NCBI GenBank assembly: GCA_963748405.1
Contig: CAVVIT010000005.1
Span: 310,001-374,000, forward strand
Source: Fen-1273 sp963748405
Lineage (GTDB): Bacteria; Bacteroidota; Ignavibacteria; UBA10030; UBA6906
Length of the DNA stretch: 64,000 bases
Direction: 5' to 3'
Below are positions 60,920 through 64,000 of this stretch, piece after piece; position 1 is the stretch's first letter; each line of letters opens with the position of its first letter. A program made the translations under genes and the position numbers. The notes beneath the pieces are model-generated. The model was not told the DNA's origin and ran no database searches. It saw nothing but the letters and a program-made list of their open reading frames with translations.

Positions 60920-63580
60920 ATGACGATGCTCAAGTCCGTTCCGGCGTTCCTCGTGATTGCCCTCTGCCTCCCCCCCTGTGCCCTCCCCGCCGGGAAGGCG
61001 GGAACGCCGCAGGCGGTGACTCCGACGGAGACGATGCTGAAATCGTTCAAGGCAAGAAGCATCGGCCCGGCCACCATGGGAGGACGCGTGTCGTCGATCG
61101 CTTTCGACCCGGACGACATCTATACATTCTATGTCGGGCTCGGCACGGGGGGCGTCATGAAGACATCGAACAACGGCGCGACGTTCGATCCGGTGTTCGA
61201 GAAAGAACCGGTCGCGGCGATCGGCGCGATCAGCGTGGCGCCGGGAAATTCCCGGCACGTCTGGGCCGGAACGGGGGAAGCGAACGACAGGAACAGCTCG
61301 AGCTGGGGCAACGGCGTGTACCGCTCCACCGACGGCGGCACGTCGTGGCACAACGCCGGGCTCGGCGAGAGCAGGACCATCGCCAGGATCGCGATCCACC
61401 CGAAGGATTCTCTCCGCGTGTACGTCGCCGCGATGGGCGATCTCTGGACGTTCGGCGGGGAACGCGGACTCTACAGGACGACCGACGGAGGCGCGTCGTG
61501 GAAGCGGATCCTGTCGGGCCCCGCGCAGTACGCCGACAGGGTCGGGTGCTGCGACGTGATTGTCGACCCCGGGGGGCCGGACACGCTCTATGCCGCACTC
61601 TACGCGCGGCGCAGAACGCCCTGGTCGTTCGACGCCGGATCCGCGTGCACGGGCGGCAACGACGCGGGGGGGATCTTCAAGAGCACGGACGGCGGCGACA
61701 CGTGGAAGAAACTGACAAACGGGCTCCCCGCCATGACGGGACGGATCGGCCTTGACATCTTCCGGAAGAACCCGTCGATCCTCTACGCGGTGGTGCAGAG
61801 CGACGACGGAGGGGCGAGCTCCATCGACGACGTCCACAGCAAGAAGGGGGGGATTTTCCGCTCGGACGACCGGGGGGAATCCTGGACGAGGATGAGCCCG
61901 CTCGACCCGCGGCCGTTTTATTTCAGCCAGATCCGCGTGGATCCCCGCGACGACAGGCGCGTCTACGTCCTGGGGTACATGGTCCACGTCTCGGACGACG
62001 GCGGAAAGACGTGGCAGGAGGATTTCTTCAAGAACGTGCACTCCGACTGCCACGATCTCGTCGTCGATCCCAGGAACACGTCGAGAATCCTCCTGGGGAC
62101 GGACGGAGGCATCTACCAGAGCTTTGCCCGGGGGAAATCCTGGGTGTTCCTCGACAAGATGGCGGCGGGGGAGTTCTACAGAATATCGCTCGACATGAGC
62201 CGGCCGTACCGGATCGCGGGCGGACTCCAGGACAACGAGAACTGGGTGGGCCCGTCGATGACCCGGTCGAAGGAAGGGATACTGAACACCGACTGGCATG
62301 CCCTCGGCGGCGGGGACGGTTTCTACTGCGTGTTCGACCCGGGGGACCCTGACATCGTGTTCGCGGAATCCCAGGGGGGCGAGGTTCACCGGACCAACCT
62401 GCGCAACGGCGAGATCAAGGGACTCAAACCCGAGCCGACGGAGGGGCAGCCGGGGTTCCGGTTCCACTGGAACTCACCCCTCATCGCGAGCCTGCACGAC
62501 ACCGGGGCGATGTACCTTGCGGGGAACAGGATATTCAAGCTCAGCGACCGCGGCGAGCACTGGAAAGCGATCAGTCCCGATCTTTCCACGCTCGACCCGC
62601 ACAGGATACTCGCCTCGGGGAGCGGGGCGGAAAACTACGGCGTCGTGTACGCGCTCGCCGAATCCCCTGTCGCGCGCGGGCTCCTCTGGGCGGGGACCGA
62701 CGACGGGAAACTCTGGCTGACCGCGGATGAAGGGGAGCACTGGTCGGACCTGACCGGGAACCTTCCCCGGGTCCTCGAAGGACAATGGCTGGGCATGATC
62801 GAGGCGGGACAGTCCGATCCCGACGTCGCCTACCTCGCGGTCGCCGCCTACCGGACCGGCAACTACGCGCCGCTGTTGTACAGGACGCCGGACAGGGGAA
62901 AAACGTGGAAGAGCATCGCGGGCGATCTTCCCGCGAACGGGCCCGTGAAGGTCGTGCGCGAAGCGGGACCGAATGTCCTTTTCGCGGGGACGGAGTTCTC
63001 GCTGTACGTCACGCTCGACGGCGGTAACCACTGGTCGAAGTTCGGAGAGATGCCCACCGTCGCGGTCGACGACATTCACATTCACCCCCGCGACAGGGAT
63101 CTCGTGATCGCGACGCACGGGAGAAGCCTGTTCATCGTCGACGACATCGGCCCCCTGCTCGGGTTTTCACGGGAGGACGCGGATTCCTCCGTCAGGCTGT
63201 TCCCCCCGCGGCCCGCAGAGGGGAGCTTTCTCGCGGGCGGATGGGAAGAGAGCGCCGGCACCGCGGTGTTCCGGGGAGCGAACCCCCCGGAAGGGGCGAT
63301 CCTGAACTACTACGTCAGGGAGTTCAACGGGGAGGGAGTGAAGATCGCGATCACGAACGCCGCGGGGAGAACCGTAGCGAACCTGAGCGGGCCCGGGACG
63401 CCCGGGTTCAACAGGATGACGTGGGACCTGCGGCCGACGGCCGACCTCCTCAACGCCTACGGCGGGGAAGGACGAAAATTCGTCCAGTCCGGGGAATACA
63501 CGGTGACGCTCACGTACGGAAAGAAGAAGGAAGTCCGGAAACTCGCCGTGACGATCGCCCCGGGGATTGAGACGCGCTGA
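60920..63580 (+). CDS. Large secreted sortilin/BNR-repeat beta-propeller protein
   Basis: 886 residues. Signal peptide 1-25 (MTMLKSVPAFLVIALCLPPCALPAG). The body is a series of BNR/Asp-box blades with S-x-D-x-G-x-T-W patterns (STDGGTSWHN, TTDGGASWKR, STDGGDTWKK, SDDRGESWTR, SDDGGKTWQE, DRGKTWKS), in the VPS10/sortilin-like family (photosystem assembly factor-like). A C-terminal Ig-like domain (about 780-886) ends in VRKLAVTIAPG. No glycosidase active site is evident. ATG has AAAAGGAG 6 bases before it. Confidence 0.9.
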   Translation: MTMLKSVPAFLVIALCLPPCALPAGKAGTPQAVTPTETMLKSFKARSIGPATMGGRVSSIAFDPDDIYTFYVGLGTGGVMKTSNNGATFDPVFEKEPVAAIGAISVAPGNSRHVWAGTGEANDRNSSSWGNGVYRSTDGGTSWHNAGLGESRTIARIAIHPKDSLRVYVAAMGDLWTFGGERGLYRTTDGGASWKRILSGPAQYADRVGCCDVIVDPGGPDTLYAALYARRRTPWSFDAGSACTGGNDAGGIFKSTDGGDTWKKLTNGLPAMTGRIGLDIFRKNPSILYAVVQSDDGGASSIDDVHSKKGGIFRSDDRGESWTRMSPLDPRPFYFSQIRVDPRDDRRVYVLGYMVHVSDDGGKTWQEDFFKNVHSDCHDLVVDPRNTSRILLGTDGGIYQSFARGKSWVFLDKMAAGEFYRISLDMSRPYRIAGGLQDNENWVGPSMTRSKEGILNTDWHALGGGDGFYCVFDPGDPDIVFAESQGGEVHRTNLRNGEIKGLKPEPTEGQPGFRFHWNSPLIASLHDTGAMYLAGNRIFKLSDRGEHWKAISPDLSTLDPHRILASGSGAENYGVVYALAESPVARGLLWAGTDDGKLWLTADEGEHWSDLTGNLPRVLEGQWLGMIEAGQSDPDVAYLAVAAYRTGNYAPLLYRTPDRGKTWKSIAGDLPANGPVKVVREAGPNVLFAGTEFSLYVTLDGGNHWSKFGEMPTVAVDDIHIHPRDRDLVIATHGRSLFIVDDIGPLLGFSREDADSSVRLFPPRPAEGSFLAGGWEESAGTAVFRGANPPEGAILNYYVREFNGEGVKIAITNAAGRTVANLSGPGTPGFNRMTWDLRPTADLLNAYGGEGRKFVQSGEYTVTLTYGKKKEVRKLAVTIAPGIETR

Positions 63581-63596
63581 GAGGCGGGCCGGCGCG

Positions 63597-64000
63597 TCAG
63601 TTCGTTGCGATGCGGGAGACCAGGTCCTCTCTGTCGACGATCGAGTCTTTGCCGAGCCAGATCGACCAGAGGACGCGGGCGAACAGCGGGTTGGTGATCG
63701 GGGGTTTCTCCTCCCCCGCCACGGTCGCAACGACGACGCCGCCGGGAAGCCAGCGGACGATGAACTGCTGGTTCTCTTTCACTTCCTTCGCGAAGAAGCC
63801 GACAAACTGGTCGACGAGCGGCTGTATCGTCTTCAGCTCTTCGGCCGTGGCGTTATCCCGGAATCCGTCCATGTAGGCGTCGCGGATCTTCCCCGCGTCC
63901 ACGTCGCGGGCAAAGTCCATCGTGATCTGGCGGGCTTTCCCGTCCACGAGCATCGAGGCGAGCACATCCTCTTTCGTCCCTTTCACCGGATCCTGCGCGT
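63597..64000 (-). CDS. Chalcone-isomerase-like protein (5' part beyond the window)
   Basis: The minus-strand frame enters from the right edge and ends at 63597, giving about 134 codons. Segments ITMDFARDVDAGKIRDAYMDGFRDN, QFIVRWLPGGVVVATVAGEEK and ARVLWSIWLGKDSIV match the C-terminal half of bacterial chalcone-isomerase-like proteins. These are usually exported, bind lipids or fatty acids, and lack chalcone-isomerase activity. The GTG near 63986 is internal, since the frame stays open to 64000. Confidence 0.8.
   Translation of the reverse strand, partial: AQDPVKGTKEDVLASMLVDGKARQITMDFARDVDAGKIRDAYMDGFRDNATAEELKTIQPLVDQFVGFFAKEVKENQQFIVRWLPGGVVVATVAGEEKPPITNPLFARVLWSIWLGKDSIVDREDLVSRIATN

Noticed and set aside
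1..64000. CRISPR arrays, tRNA or rRNA genes, prophage
   Set aside because: No regularly spaced repeats, no cloverleaf with CCA-type end or conserved T-loop noticed, and no phage structural genes; the mobile DNA is limited to two simple IS elements.

Overview
The window is high-GC, densely coded bacterial chromosome with about 57 protein genes and no rRNA, tRNA or CRISPR array that I could find. The best lineage clues are a secreted M1 peptidase ending in a type IX secretion sorting domain with the NYPNPFNP signature, a PUR-alpha-like DUF3276 protein, DUF2007 and DUF4412 proteins, and many secreted peptidases. Together these suggest the Bacteroidota/Chlorobiota/Ignavibacteria side of the FCB group, probably a high-GC Ignavibacteria-like heterotroph. 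This is inference from family distribution, not a search result.

Layout. 1-5.5 kb (minus): DUF4412 protein, 2[4Fe-4S] ferredoxin, sphingomyelin-synthase-like PAP2 protein, M13 peptidase, a catalytic-domain-less double jelly-roll protein and a small secreted protein. 5.6-7.9 kb: OmpR-type two-component pair. 8-13.4 kb: prfC, a Gfo/Idh/MocA oxidoreductase with a membrane protein, and the T9SS-targeted M1 peptidase. 13.4-19.1 kb (minus): ferritin, SirB1-like protein, FKBP lipoprotein, DUF2007, acyl-CoA synthetase, class I fumarase. 19.2-22.4 kb: queE-queC (queuosine precursors), a receiver protein with a substituted phosphoacceptor, uppP. 22.5-26.5 kb: a translationally coupled set of carboxyltransferase, biotin carrier, methylmalonyl-CoA epimerase and an AspT-type transporter. 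26.5-29.9 kb: a predicted light-response operon of a CarH-type B12 photoreceptor/repressor, photolyase and an SDR epimerase, with a near-consensus promoter whose -10 box lies inside a 26-bp inverted repeat. 30-34.4 kb: glgB, rmuC, thioredoxin, DUF3276.

34.5-36.1 kb is an IS1182-type insertion sequence abutting the stop codon of an M28 peptidase gene, which is itself coupled to a threonine-dehydrogenase-like SDR gene. After a single-domain response regulator comes a Cu(I)/Ag(I)-type RND efflux operon (39.3-45.8 kb: cysteine-rich membrane protein, TolC-family protein, CusB-like, CusA-like, cysteine-rich exported protein). The TolC-family gene carries a one-base frameshift in a G7 tract. 45.9-52.7 kb holds alr and, divergently, a tightly overlapping plus-strand run: S9 peptidase, AMP nucleosidase, kelch protein, unknown protein, YbaK, ApaG. 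52.7-57.7 kb (minus): PDZ/membrane/GAF/PP2C phosphatase, DAHP synthase, metallophosphoesterase. 57.7-60.9 kb: an RffA-like aminotransferase and a Nudix hydrolase separated by an IS4-family element with a clear 9-bp target duplication. The window ends with a large secreted BNR/sortilin-like protein and a truncated chalcone-isomerase-like gene.

The points most worth following are the light-responsive operon with its promoter-embedded operator, the metal-efflux operon bracketed by two unrelated cysteine-rich small proteins with a homopolymer frameshift, and the two IS insertions that sit exactly at gene borders.
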